The position numbers were made by a program, and so were the translations under genes. This document shows, one piece after another, positions 22,870 through 34,548 of a stretch of DNA of 64,000 bases (position 1 is its first letter; each line of letters begins with the position of its first letter). The stretch comes from Cryphonectria parasitica EP155 (taxonomy: Eukaryota > Ascomycota > Sordariomycetes > Diaporthales > Cryphonectriaceae), in contig NW_024468909.1 of assembly GCF_011745365.1 (NCBI RefSeq), positions 5,704,001-5,768,000 of the forward strand, written 5' to 3'. The notes beneath the pieces were generated by a model that was not told where the DNA came from, searched no databases, and saw only the letters and a program-made list of their open reading frames with translations.

Positions 22870-24152
22870 CTCGGCGGCCGGAGTGCCAGGAGCAGAGGGA
22901 GTGTGCGCTTCGTCTCGACGGTGTGGCCGTCTGATTTTGTCTCCCAGCGCCACATTGACCGATCGCAACGCCGTGAGGAGGGAGGTTCTGGTGACGGAGA
23001 CAGTTTTGATGACCATGGCGGCGGCCTTGCAGAGGAGATGCGCAAGCTCGGCATCTCCTTGCCTCCGTGGCCCTTTGCTGCGAGAGAGCAGCAGCAGCAG
23101 CAGCATGGGCCAGAGCCACCGGCCGGCTCAGAGTGCTCAGAGGAACTCGTGAGGCATGGTCATGAGGTCTCGGCATACCCTACGTACATGCTGCTCAACA
23201 CTATCGGCATCGGCGCGTTGGGCACTTCTGGGCCACCCAGAGCAAGCCCGCCACCACTACAATCACCAAGAACACCACGTCATTGCAAAGGTGGGGCTCG
23301 AGATGTTGTCAGGGATTCCGTTATGAAGCAGCGAGGAGATCGTCTTGGAGGCGGTAGCAATCTCGAATTCTCACCATGCCTCATCAGTGCCATGTTTCGT
23401 GGCATCATGAGGCAGAAAAATGGAAAGAGATATGCGCTGCTGAGCATGGACGGCGCTGGCAGGTGGTGCCTTGTGCGAGACTATTTAGACGAACGGAAAA
23501 GTTCCCCACTTGATGCTGCGTAGTAGATCTCACGAAAAGCATTGTTTCATTCCCCGGTCAAACCTTTGCAAATTCTCTCTTCGAGATGATAATGATGAAT
23601 ACTTGGATCGTGAACCAATGTAGACGGGGTGGGCTTTCTCGGACTATGTAGCACTCAATAATGAGATCTAAACCCATTTTTCACAAAGGCTTGTCTGTAG
23701 ACAGATCGACCTCGCTCAGATGGGCCATCAGCAGTGGGCGCAAAACGCGTCAAACAAGCGATATTTAATGAGGTCGTTTCTCTTTGCACAATCGATATCT
23801 TAATTTTAAAGAGCAATAGGCTGTCATAACTTGGTTTTAAAACATCAAAACAAATAAACAAGGTCTTCGGCCAAAGTGGTATATGCCGTATCCGCATGCC
23901 GCGCCTTTCCATCAATCCATCCATCCCATCCAAGCATTCCTTGTCCTTGATACGCCAAACCAAAAGGCTTCTCTCTGCCTTGCACACACACCTCCCCCGT
24001 TCGAGGATCATAACCATACATCATGCCACGCCGACGTAAACAAAGTGGTGCGTCAACGCAAGACAAAGGTTGGTGCAGTCCAATGAGCCATTATCTCCGG
24101 CTGCTGCACCTAACTCGAGGTCCTACGGCAAGAACGAGTGCAGACCGAAGTC
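22870..24152. other. Convergent 3' flanks of RPA3 and the GATA gene
   Basis: About 1.3 kb. A 206-codon plus-strand open frame (22903-23523) starts 33 bases after the RPA3 stop but shows no recognisable domain and has a CAG repeat near 23089-23104 (poly-Gln). I do not call it a gene. Nothing else is supported. Confidence 0.5.
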
Positions 24153-27100
24153 CTAGTTGGTCTGTACATCATCGCCATCGCCGATCCCATCTATATTAAC
24201 ATCTCCAAAGGCCTCCCAGTCGGTAAAATCCATTTCAGCCGAGTCAAATATCTCCGCTTCGCCATTCCTGCGAAGCACGGGCGGACTGCTGGGCATTACC
24301 GCATCCGTAGTCAGGAAGTGCCCGAAATCCAACCCCTCGAAATGACCAGCCAGGCCGTTGTCGCTGCCCATATTTGGCAGCTCATACAGGCCATGAGCTG
24401 ACGAGCCAGCGGTGAAGTCGTTCGCTTCGGACAGGAGCTGGTTGATAGTAGAGCTAAAGGGAGTCCCAAAGTCTGTGTGCATCATCATGCTATCGTCAGC
24501 GGCGAAGTGGGCGTGAGGGTGTTGATAATGGACACTCCCGTTGCGCAGTCGGGCGCTCGAGCGGGGGGTTTTCGTCGGTGTCCCTTGAAGGCGAGGGAAA
24601 GCATTGCCGGGCGACCTTGCAGTAGACCGTGCTGTCCGTATCGACTTCGAAACGCTCCTTGTTATGGGGCGGTGACTGGGTGTCGGCCGGGTCGGAGTCT
24701 TGAAAACTCCCGCAAGTCTCTCCTTGCGTTGGGGTGTAGAAGGCTGGGAGGATGTGCTGAACAAATCCGCTAGGTTGTTCTTGTTTTTCGTGTCATCGAC
24801 GCCGACTTTGGGCGTCGAGAGGAGGTTCATTTCATTGTCCATGTCGGCGGCCATGACCGAGTTTTCCTTTCCGGTGAGAGCGTTCTTGGACCCCCCGTCT
24901 AGACCAGCTGATGTCCGCACAATGTTGACTGCGACTTCGCCAAGCACCTTGGGTTGTCCGTCCTTCTTTGGGGACGGAAAGAGCAGCCTCTTCGTCTTTC
25001 CCAGGGTGTCGTCTTCGACAGCGATGGGACTTTGAGCCGAACCACTGGCTCGTGAGTGTGTCGACCCTCGAGGATCGGGACAGCCACCCAGGCCACCTGT
25101 TTCTGCTGTTTGTGACCGCGCGCCACGTTCGCGGCTGGGTGGCTCTGTAGTTGGACCCCGGAGCAGCACCACCTCATCCCCCTCTGTGAGCGGGGTCATT
25201 CCTTGGTCGTCCGGCCCCACTGGATCAGTAGTAAAATACGCCTCTGAGGGCAAGTTCGACGAAGTAGCACCCTGTCCCTTCGCCTTTTTGGGCCGAGAAG
25301 TCTTCGAGTTCCTCTTCTTGCGTGACTTTCCAATCTGAGAGTAGTCCTTCTCCCATTGTGCTTCAGGGCGCTGAGTCTGGTATTTGGACAGCCAAAGACC
25401 ACATGCTGTGTGTCCGGTTAGCCAGTGCCTCCTGGTCAGCCACGGAAATAAGAGTGGCAGTACTCACGATTGCAGAGAATATCTTCAACCCATTGAGACT
25501 TGTCTTCGGCTGGCCCAAGAGCCTTTTTGACGACCCGATACCTTGTTGGCGTCTGGTTCTCGTTCCGTTGTAAAATGACAATTGCTGTTATGCGACCAGG
25601 CTTTTCAGAGTATTCCGGGATTTCAGGACTGCCATCTAGGTCCTGCGTCCAGATCTTGCGCCACGTCGGCGTGCTTATTGACCCGCAATTGGAACAGAAC
25701 GTCGGCATCTGACCCATCTTGACAGCCTTCTCCAATTTATCTTTGATCGATTGTTTCCTTGACATGTTCTTGCTGGGCTGTGCGGTATCTTCTGGCGATG
25801 CAGTAGATGGCGATACAGTTGGCGCAACAATTCCGGGGTCACTAGCCGGAGCAGTTGGGATAGGGCCAGGAGCCACGATCTCCGAATCAGCAATCTGGGT
25901 CGTGCTGGCAGTCGGTTCGCCCACATTTGGCGTGTTCGCTGGCTCTGGTTCGACATCCTGAGGGAAGTGGAGCGGCTCGCTCAACAGTCGCAAAAGATGA
26001 TCCTGGGAATCTTGCGTAGGCTCTACAGAAGGTGGCGTAGGCATTCGAGGTTCATCGACTGGTTTGCTTGTAGGCTCGTTTGGAGATATTGATCGCGCCG
26101 CTGGAGGCTCGATATGTTCCGGCTCAACGGGTGGCTGAGGCATTGGTGGTGGGCCCACTGGTACTCCTGGCGTATTCTGTCGTTGAAGGGTGGGCTCAGT
26201 GTTCGCTCTCTTCAACTGACGTGCGGCTGCCTTCGTCATACCGGATGCTGCTTGTGATTTTTTTATCTGCGCCTTGGCCGAAGCAGAGGGGTTGTAAATG
26301 CTCTGCTTGGGCAGCAGCTCCGAAGGGCCGGGATGTTCATGTTGAATGATCATTTGCTTTGGCTGTGCGGGACCATTGGCTCCCTGTTCCGCAAGCCCTG
26401 GACCGCCCGGCATGGGCAGGCCCTGGGAGAGACCTCTCGGGGGTGCGACATGCGGGGGCTCTGGGAGACCGCTAGACATTGGCCGATGAATGCCGTGAGA
26501 AGGTGGAGGAACGGCTGGCTTTCGCTTCGACGACTTCGATTTCGATGTTGGCTTCGACCGTCTCGGGATGTTTGGCTGTGGCATTTGGCCAGGAACAGAT
26601 ACTGGCAGCTGCAAATCGTAATCGTCAACCATCTCATCGAAACCTCCACTCATAAATCCGGAATCGGGCTGCGGCATCGGCATCGGGGGTAAGACCGGAC
26701 TAGAGAGGGGGGGGCTGGACCGAATAGACCTGGGAACTGGAGGAGAAGAGCCAAAATCCGCTGGGCTCTCTTCGGGCGTGTAGGCTTGAAATGGCGATTG
26801 TGCGGTTGAGTCAGGCGAGCGAGCATCCTGGTTGTGTGGTCCAGGTATGCCGGTCTCAGAAACAAGAACTCTTGATGAGGATCCCTCAAACTCCGCCATA
26901 GAAGACCTCCTTGGCTGCGCCTGACCTGGTGGCCTGCTTCGCGGGCGTGACTGCTGTTCGGGCACAGGCGTCGGTGCTCTAGGAACTTCCTGCAGATGAC
27001 TTGATCCAACCCCACTGCCACCGGCGGCAGCAGGTCTCATGGTGCGCAGAGACCCAGAGGTGCTGGCAGCGACCCGTAAGGAGCCAGGAGCCGAGCTCAG

Positions 27101-28299
27101 TGGTGCCTTGTTTGGATAGTCGGCCTTGGTGGTCTTGGCTCTCTTTTTCTTTGGGCCCTCGACAGGCGCCTCCTCGGCATCCGTAGCATCCTCGATGGCA
27201 GACGTGTTGCCTGCCTCGGGTCTATCATGCTTGCGAGGCCTGCCAATGACCTTTCCTGATGCCGTCGTCTTCCTCTTCTTCGGTGGCTTTGACGAGGCAC
27301 GCTTTGCTGACTTCGGACGAGCAGGTTGCCCAGGCTCATCGGCTCTCGAGAGCACGGTGCCGTCATCGGGAGCTGGGCCCTGAGACGAAGGGACTGGTGG
27401 GAAGAAAGACATCGGCATGGGCTGCACCGGCATCGCGTGCATGGTGGGTGGCGTAGGAGCACCGTAGTGGTTCGCATACATGTCAGGTCGAACGTCTGGT
27501 GCTGGGCTGAGTGCCTGGATGGGCGATCCGTATCTGACTGGTGCAAGACTAGGACTTGGCATCGATGGCCCGTTTGGTGGACGGCCGAGATTGGGATTCG
27601 ACTGGATGAAGGACGACCACTCGCTGTTGCTGTCGGGCGGTGTCGGAGTAGGAGCATTGCTTCCGTAGCCTCGTTGCACGTCAGAGCTGTGAGCGGTTTG
27701 TGGTCGCTGTAGCCGCGGTACAGGACTGAGCTTGAGCTTGACCTCCAAGGTCTCTGGCGGGCCGCCTCTCAGGGCCGCGAGCATGTTCTTGACCACCTTT
27801 CCGGTGACCAATTTCTGCTCGGCGTTCTGCGCAGGCTGGTCCAGGGCCCACGAGAGCATTCCCTGCCCCACGAGTGGCACATCGTCTTCGGAATAGTCCA
27901 GGGCGTAGACTGCGTAGTCTTTGTCGGGCCGATTGATGATTTCAGGACTGCACGAGGCAACGGCCTGAAGGCACACCTGGAGGTCGACGAGACCGATGGC
28001 GTTTCTCTCGTCGATCGGGATGGTTTGGATCTGCAAAACATGGGGCCATTTGGCCAGGCAGTTCTGCTGGTCTTTCTCGAAGGTGTACTGGACCTTGACT
28101 GTAGAACAAAAGAACGTGAGTCCTGAGATTGTGAACAACATGACAGGGCAGATTTTATGTGCTTACGTCCCATATGCCGCGCCTGTAAGCCTGAGTCCTC
28201 TGCCTGTGAGGGCTGTGATGGCGGCAATGAAGCATGTCCCTGAGGAGGATAACCTGCCCAGGCGCCACCCTGAGGGCCCGTCATACTGGAGAACGACAT
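24153..28299 (-). CDS. Large GATA-type zinc-finger protein with expanded finger loop
   Basis: Nuclear DNA-binding protein candidate of 1338 residues. Three exons: 28167-28299, 25468-28098 and 24153-25405, all GT-AG and in phase. The conserved N-terminal domain starts at VKVQYTFEKDQQNCLAKWPH and runs about 130 residues. A very long Pro/Ser/Lys-rich disordered region follows, with basic clusters such as KPPKKRKT and RKHDRPE. The GATA finger has Cys at 846, 849, 920 and 923: FCSNCGSISTPTWRKIW, then LCNPCGLWLSK with its last pair created across the 25406-25467 intron. The loop between the Cys pairs is about 70 residues, against 17-18 in a standard GATA finger. The C-terminus is acidic. It may be related to the S. 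pombe Ams2 type, but that is a guess from architecture. Confidence 0.87.
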
Positions 28300-29628
28300 G
28301 GAATGACCTCAATATGCATGAGGATGAATGTTGTGGTTTCCCCAGGCGGCGATGGTGATGGGGTATGTTGGGCTGTCGACGTGGGGAGTTCGCAGGCAGT
28401 AAGAAAGAGACAAGAGAGAGATGATGGAAATCAAAGATAACAGAACCACCCCTGAGGTACAGACGTGTATGTGTGTTAGTGAACCTTGGAAGATAGAAAG
28501 AACAATTAAAAGTCGTGGTCCAGGTTCACGTTTTTGCGATGGGATCTAGTCGCGTACAGACGCGACTGTGGACCCTCACCAAGCACTTGTAGCTTTCCCA
28601 CTGTCTGGAGTGGCACCACAAAACGGGGCCAATTGGATGGTCAACAATTCAAAGATGCCCCCTTTTTTTTTCTTCTTTTCTTTTTCTGTGATCCCAGAAG
28701 GTGCAAAAGTCGAGATTCTCAGGGGCAAGAAAAGAATAGAAGAGAAGACGGCACTGCTGCCGGGGGTTAAAGAAGGTTGAAGGGGGGAGGGAAACGCAGT
28801 TGCGATACGAAATAACCAGAACGCGACTACTGAGCCTCGCCTGGTGTACTCTTAAGTTAGGGACCTGGATGTCTGGCTAACAGGGGTAGCTGCAACGCGA
28901 CGGGCCTGGGTTGACGCTAAAATTATGGGGTAGAACCTGGCAAGGTCGCACAGTAGGGCCTGGCAGGCATGTGGTACGAGCAGCGGCAGCGGCAGCGGTA
29001 CGTGGCAGTAGGTAGTAGTTGGAGGGGCACCAAGGGCTAGGCCCATGCGCACCCTGGCAGCTGGGGCGTTTGGGGGAGGAAAGGAGATCCGTATCTTAAT
29101 GACGTGCCAGAGTTCAGCCACCACCAAAAAACGGGCAGCCGGACTTTAGCTGCAAGATATTGGACAACTCCGAGCGCTCAAAAGGCAGCCATTAGACCTG
29201 CGAAATGCACATCAAAGAAAGACGAGTTTTGGAGACAAGATCTGGGTGATGTCGGGGGACAAGGCTTCTATTTATACCTCCGATTATTACCGTCGCTCTT
29301 TGCACAAATGACTCAAGCCCCTCGCCCACACTTTCAGACAGCACCAGGCTCACCGCATACCAACCGCACTTTTCTTTTGGTGTTTGTCTTTAGTCTACCA
29401 CCGCCCACCGCCCCCGTAACTGCTGTTTTCCCCGCAGGAGAATGCCATACACTGATGTGCACCACAACGCGTGGACAGAAGTCATCTTCAAAAAACAATA
29501 ATAACAAGGCTCCTCTGCAGCCACAATCTCACCAAAACCATCCACTTTTTGGCTTTGACAAAAGAACACAACACATAATAATGACTTGGGAGTTCACATC
29601 ATACCATCAATTTTATACATACTGTTTT
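28300..29628. other. Intergenic: GATA gene promoter side
   Basis: About 1.3 kb with no supported gene. A T-rich pyrimidine tract lies near 28660-28690. Open frames up to 176 codons at 29104-29634 on the plus strand have no domain and end at the HIBCH gene's stop region. Confidence 0.55.
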
Positions 29629-31286
29629 TTATGATGTCTCAGGAGCATCAACCTTCTCAGGAGGGTTCACCTCCTTTGGCGCCTCCTGGTTAGGTGGGTC
29701 TACCCATTCTACCGCGCCCTCGTGATACGATTTCTCCTTGGTTCTTGTGTTCCTCGCCACGATCTCAGCAACAACCTCCCTGATACCCTGCTTGCCATTC
29801 CTCTGGGCGGCAAATGCGTTGCACACCTGATTCGCCGTGTAATTCTTCGATTTCACCACCTGCTTGACCTCGTCCTCCGTGGGCAGACCGAACCGCCTCC
29901 AGGGGTACTCGGGATAATCTTCCCTGGTCAGGAGTTGCAGAGGGGCAACCTGTGGTGTGATCTCAAAGAAGGGCTCCGCGATCTTGTCCTCCTCGCGGAT
30001 GTCCTCAAGGCTGGCTGGCTGCCACACTGGTTTCCTATCCTTGCGGATGAGCTGGGCGCTCACGCCCTCGACAAAATCAGGATGTCGCATGAATTTGGCC
30101 GCGATCTGGTGCTCCCGCTTAAATGTGTCTGCAATGGACCACTTCTGCTCCCGGCTCCTCTGCATCTGCTTCAGTGCTACATGGACAGAGGTAGGTGATC
30201 GCGCGTGCAACGTGGCGAGGGTTTGGTCCGCCCACTGCTTGGTCGGACCCTCGGGCTCCTCTTTGAGTGCCTGGATGATCTCATCGACTGTCGCCCTGGA
30301 GAAGCACCGGTCGATGGCCTTCCTCAGTTCGCCGCCGAGCAGGATCGGCTGATCGTGCGGCAGCCCGGTGGTGTACTCCTCGATAGCGTCGTTGATCAGG
30401 TGCAGGCGCTTCTCGAGGGGGTCGAAATCCCTGAACCTCAGCTCCGCCAGCCGCCCCTCCAGCATCGGCAGCGTAGTGGAGTGCAGATAGTGGGTGGCAA
30501 TACCGGCGTAGAAAGCATTCACGCCCTCCAGACGCTCACTCGTCAGGGCCAGGTAGGTACCCACCGCCCCAGGCAGCCGTGGCAGGAAGAAGGACGCGCC
30601 GACATCCGGGAAGAAGCCAATAGTTGTCTCAGGCATAGCAAAGACCGTCCTCTCGGTTGCTATTCGGAAGGGCGCGTGGATGCTCAGGCCGACACCGCCG
30701 CCCATCGTGAAGCCGTCCATGAACGCTATGTAGGGTTTCGTGAGGGTCGCGATGAGGTGGTCCAGCTTGTACTCGAGGGCAAAGTATGCGTCGGACCTCT
30801 TCTGCCCCTGCTTGCCGTGCTGGTTGTCCTTGGCCAGCGCCGCGACATCCCCTCCCGCGCACAGCGCATTGCCTGCGCCCTTCATGACGATCACGTTCGC
30901 CATGTCGGATTCTTGCCATTCGATGAGACGAGGTGCTATCTTGCGTATCATGGACCCATTGAGAGAGTTGAGCTTCTTTGGGCGATTGAGCTCGATGGTG
31001 CGCAGACCGTATATGCTATTGAAAACAACATCTTCGGGCTCATCGCCTTCGACCGGTTTCCATATCGCTGCGGAAGAGGAGAGGGCGGACTAGAACACAC
31101 AGAACGGTAAGTATCCCTTGAAAAGTAAGAGCCATAGCAGCCACGGAAACGTACCAATGACCTCGCACTGTCCTCGGGCACCTGTATCTTCACTCTGAGT
31201 GGCGACATCTTTGCAAGAGTGCAGGGCCGTCGACAGGCCACTGATGCTGCTAGGCCAGCGCGCGCCGAGAGCGTCCGCGCAAACAT
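29629..31286 (-). CDS. 3-hydroxyisobutyryl-CoA hydrolase, mitochondrial (Ehd3-like)
   Basis: Crotonase-fold thioesterase of valine catabolism: hydrolyses 3-hydroxyisobutyryl-CoA in mitochondria. Exons 31155-31286 and 29629-31089 give 530 residues. Exon 1 encodes a basic, Ala-rich presequence (MFARTLSARAGLAASVACRR). The crotonase core shows LRTIELNRPKKLNSLN, the oxyanion-hole stretch GAGNALCAGGDVAALA, MDGFTMGGGVGLSIHAPFRI and the HIBCH-type catalytic segment PETTIGFFPDVGASFFLPRL. The C-terminus, rich in Lys/Glu/Pro, is longer than in the animal enzyme, and yeast Ehd3 is also reported as a mitoribosome-associated protein. Single 65-nt intron in phase 0. Confidence 0.94.
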
Positions 31287-31704
31287 TTATTTCACAAGTA
31301 TTCGGGGCTTCGATGCGACTAGAACGTCCACTACAAGCGCATCGAGCATCTGACCTCCCCCGAGAGATATTATGTCGTCAAAGAGAGCTAGCAGGGCCAA
31401 TCCTGCACGATCAAGAAGGGTGGGAGAATACCGAGGTGGGCATGAAATTCCGAGGTCGTGTTCGAAGTTCTCCAATTTTGCCGACAAGAACCGCTGCTGC
31501 TGGCTGACTGCAGTAAGGCCCTGCAGATGGGGCCGCTGCCGGGAGCAGTGGGACCCGCCTCTAGCCGCTCACAGCCAATCAGAGCAGAGCTGTAGCTATC
31601 CAGTTTTCAGGCGCAAATGGCAGGGTGACATCTGCGCGTGAAGAAAGCTGTCTCGTCAACCAGCGCATTGTCAACATCGTCCACACCCCAGCACACCAGA
31701 CAAG
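31287..31704. promoter_or_regulatory. Divergent promoter region between HIBCH and Sm D2
   Basis: 418 bases between two head-to-head start codons. It contains both promoters. No clear TATA box or known binding site; open frames across it are shadows. Confidence 0.5.
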
Positions 31705-32360
31705 ATGGCCGATCCAAAGATCCAGTCAGTAATGAGATTTCCATCTGCATCATGGATCGCACACGCTAATTGAACAATACAGGGAGCTGCTTACGAAGCC
31801 GCGCAATGAACTCACGTGCGTTTCTCTTGCCCGGTCGACCTTGACCGTCGCGTCGACCACACAGGATATCTGACTAACCTGCATCACAGAGAGTACGAGA
31901 TCTCCCAGCTCGAAGAACGTACGTTCATACTATAGCGCTGCCCACCTCAATAATAATTTACAACTAGATATCGCGGTGACTGACACGAGAATAAACAGAT
32001 GAGTTCTCCGCGGGACCTCTCTCGATCCTCCAGACGGCCGTCCGCAGCCACACCCAAGTCCTGATCTCCATCCGAAACAACAGGAAGCTTCTGGCGCGTG
32101 TAAAGGCATTTGACAGGCATTGCAACATGGTCTTGGAGAATGTGAAGGAGATGTGGACAGAGACACCCAAACTGGCGAGCGGCAAGAAGGGACGGCCGAT
32201 CAACAAGGACAGGTTCATCAGCAAGATGTATGTTGCTTCCAGTGTGGTTCTCCTCGCGTGTACGACTCTGATTAAAAGAAGCAGGATGCTGACCTTTTCT
32301 TTTCTCTTAATCTACAGGTTGCTGCGGGGGGACTCTGTCATCCTGGTGCTCTTAAGTTGA
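31705..32360 (+). CDS. Small nuclear ribonucleoprotein Sm D2
   Basis: Core Sm-ring subunit of the spliceosomal U1, U2, U4 and U5 snRNPs. Five small exons: 31705-31724, 31783-31815, 31890-31918, 31999-32227 and 32318-32360, giving 117 residues. All four introns are GT-AG and the phases fit. The protein shows the conserved N-terminus [20 protein letters not shown], Sm motif 1 ([20 protein letters not shown] with [16 protein letters not shown]) and Sm motif 2 ([18 protein letters not shown]). Three exons are only 20, 33 and 29 nt, so automatic prediction may miss the N-terminus. It is divergent from the HIBCH gene. Confidence 0.95.
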
Positions 32361-32674
32361 AGGAGGCACTTACGATTTCATGATACCCAGACGAGGGGAC
32401 CGTGCCAGTCATCAGGGTGTGTTTTTTTTGTTTTGCTTTCATCAATAGGGACCAGGGTCATTCACATGCGGACATAGGCGTTGAAGAAAGAAAAAGAAAT
32501 GAGAATCGATTTCCTCTGGGGCTTGCAATCTAGCACCACGATCAATCTGCCGTTTCCCCTCTTGTTCAAACATCATCACGTTCATTACGATGTTACCACT
32601 CGCCATATTACACTGATATAAATTCACAGGCATTCCTTATCCTTCGTGTCTCTATCGATCATTCTTCAACTGAA
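32361..32674. other. Convergent 3' flank of Sm D2 and DAK
   Basis: 314 bases between the two stop codons. No gene seen. Confidence 0.6.
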
Positions 32675-34548
32675 TCAGACAGTCTCCCAGCCCTCCTCGG
32701 ACGGCTTAGGCGACTCCAAGCCTGCGACACCCAGGAAGAAACATGCCAGACCCCACGCACCCGGATCAGGCACCTGCTGGAACCCCTCCCCACCGACATA
32801 CACCGTCCGGCCCAGACTGGCCGCCATGCCCTTGGTGCCCTCGGCAGCAGCCTTGGATGCCTCAGCCGCCTGCTTCACATCGCCCGTCTCGCCCAGGATG
32901 TCGACGAACGGATACAGCGCGTCGACGAGTGTGCGGTCGCCAGGTCTGGCGGGCGTATATTTGGACAGGGCGTCACAGCTCTTCTTGAGCGCCGCAGCCC
33001 AGGTCTTGTTGGTGGCCTGGCCGGGTGCGAGGGTGCTGAGGGCGTGGACGAGTGCGTTGAGGAAGATGGCGTAGAGGGCACCGGATGTGCCATCCATTGC
33101 CATCTCAATTATGGTCGCGATGCTAGCGACATCAATGACCGCATCACCTTTAAGGTGCTCCTTGGCGAGGTGGTCGAGAACGGCTGTCTTGAGGGTTAGC
33201 CAAAGGTGTGACCCTTTTTTATTTTCTTAAAAAGAACATCATTTCACAACGTACCTTGTGCGCCTCTCTTGAGCCCAATACCACAGTCCCCATCTCCCAC
33301 GACGGAATCAAACCGTGTGACATCGGGCTCCGCGGCGACGACATGCTCAAGGCCAACCTTGAGCGCCTTCGTGGCTGCGGCGGCATCGTACTCCAGCCCA
33401 CTAGCGTCTACCTTTTGTTCGGCGGATGCGGTGCCTTCACGGGTGGCAGTGTTCTTCTCCTCCCATGTCTCCTTGGAGATGGGAGCGGCCCAGCCGGTGG
33501 CCTCGCACGGGTAGTCCAGCAGCTGTATCATGCTGGGCCCACCAATGTCGGTGTTGACGACGTTGAGCAGGGAGATGCTGAACCCGGCCCCGTTCAAGCT
33601 GGTCATGTAGGTGCCGCAGAGGATACGGACAGGCTTGACGCCGTAGTCCTTGTCGAGCTGCTGGACCACCTCGGTCAGGATGCCGCCGAGCTCGAGGACG
33701 CTCAGGCCGCCGAGGTTGTTGATGAGCAGCACGACCTCGTTCGAGTTCACGTTGAGGAAGGCCCTGTCTTTGTCCTCCTGGTCCAGCAGCTGCCGCAGCA
33801 TCTTGCCCACCAGGCCCGGCAGCTCTGCCCGCTCCCTGCCCGAGCCGGCCTCGTTGTGGATGCCCATGCCCAGCTCCACCTCGTCGTCCGCCAGCGCGCC
33901 CTGCTCGTCCTTCTTGGACACCACCCGCCCAGGCACGTGGACGTGCTCGAGGCTGGCGCCGACGCTGACAAGGTTGGCGGCGACCAGCCTGGCGACCCTC
34001 GCGACGTCGTCCAGGCCGTACCCCTGGGCGGCGAGCGCACCGCTGATCTTGTGGACCAGCACGGTGCCGGCGATGCCCCGGCGGCCCACCTTGCCGGCCT
34101 TGGCGCGGCCAACGCCGACATCGTCGCCCACGACGACCATCTCGACCCTGGCGCCGGCGGCGCGGGCCTTCTCGACGGCGACGCCAAAGTTGAGCACGTC
34201 GCCCGTGTAGTTCATGACGGTGACCAGCACGCCGGCCTCGTGGTCGACGCGGCTCGTGATGGCGGCGCGGATCTGCTCGGCCGAGGGGGAGGCGAAGATG
34301 GTGCCTGCGACGGCGGCCGAGAGAAGACCCTGGCCCACCATGCCAGCGAAGGAGGGCTCGTGGCCGGAGCCACCGCCCGAGACGATGCTCACTGTGGGTT
34401 TTCCATCATTGCTGCTGCTGGGGGAAGGGCGCCTGTAGATGACCTTGTTGGTGGCGTCGAGGGCGACAGAGGGGTTGGTGAGGGTAATGGACTGTAGGGC
34501 TGTGTTGACGAGGTGGGTTGGGTCGTTGATAAAGTGTTTGTATGACAT
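32675..34548 (-). CDS. Dihydroxyacetone kinase (Dak1/Dak2 family)
   Basis: ATP-dependent kinase converting dihydroxyacetone to its phosphate in glycerol use and detoxification. Exons 33255-34548 and 32675-33183 give 600 residues, the usual length of the two-domain fungal enzyme. The N-terminal DhaK domain has SIVSGGGSGHEPSFAGMVG (the His attaches the substrate) and NYTGDVLNFGVAVEKARAAG. The C-terminal DhaL domain has VVGDGDCGIGLKRGAQ, whose Asp residues bind Mg-ATP, and ends MDGTSGALYAIFLNAL plus GDRTLVDALYPF. The 71-nt intron (33184-33254) lies just after the DhaL Mg-binding motif; the acceptor at 33184 is chosen because the next one upstream breaks the frame. Coding DNA is very GC-rich, giving a 429-codon antisense shadow. 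Confidence 0.96.

Noticed and set aside
23200..23320. Short minus-strand stretch encoding a hydrophobic peptide (VVFLVIVVVAGLLWVAQK)
   Set aside because: Looks like a small membrane-protein exon, but there is no in-frame ATG and I could not define a supporting upstream exon.
22903..23523. 206-codon plus-strand open frame after RPA3
   Set aside because: No recognisable domain, poly-Gln from a CAG repeat, and too close to the RPA3 stop for a separate promoter; more likely 3' flank.
30205..31110. 301-codon plus-strand open frame opposite the HIBCH gene
   Set aside because: Antisense shadow of a firmly identified gene.
33208..34497. 429-codon plus-strand open frame opposite dihydroxyacetone kinase
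   Set aside because: Exact antisense of a well-conserved gene with strong third-position GC bias; its translation is low complexity (Asp/Val/His/Leu-rich) with no domain.
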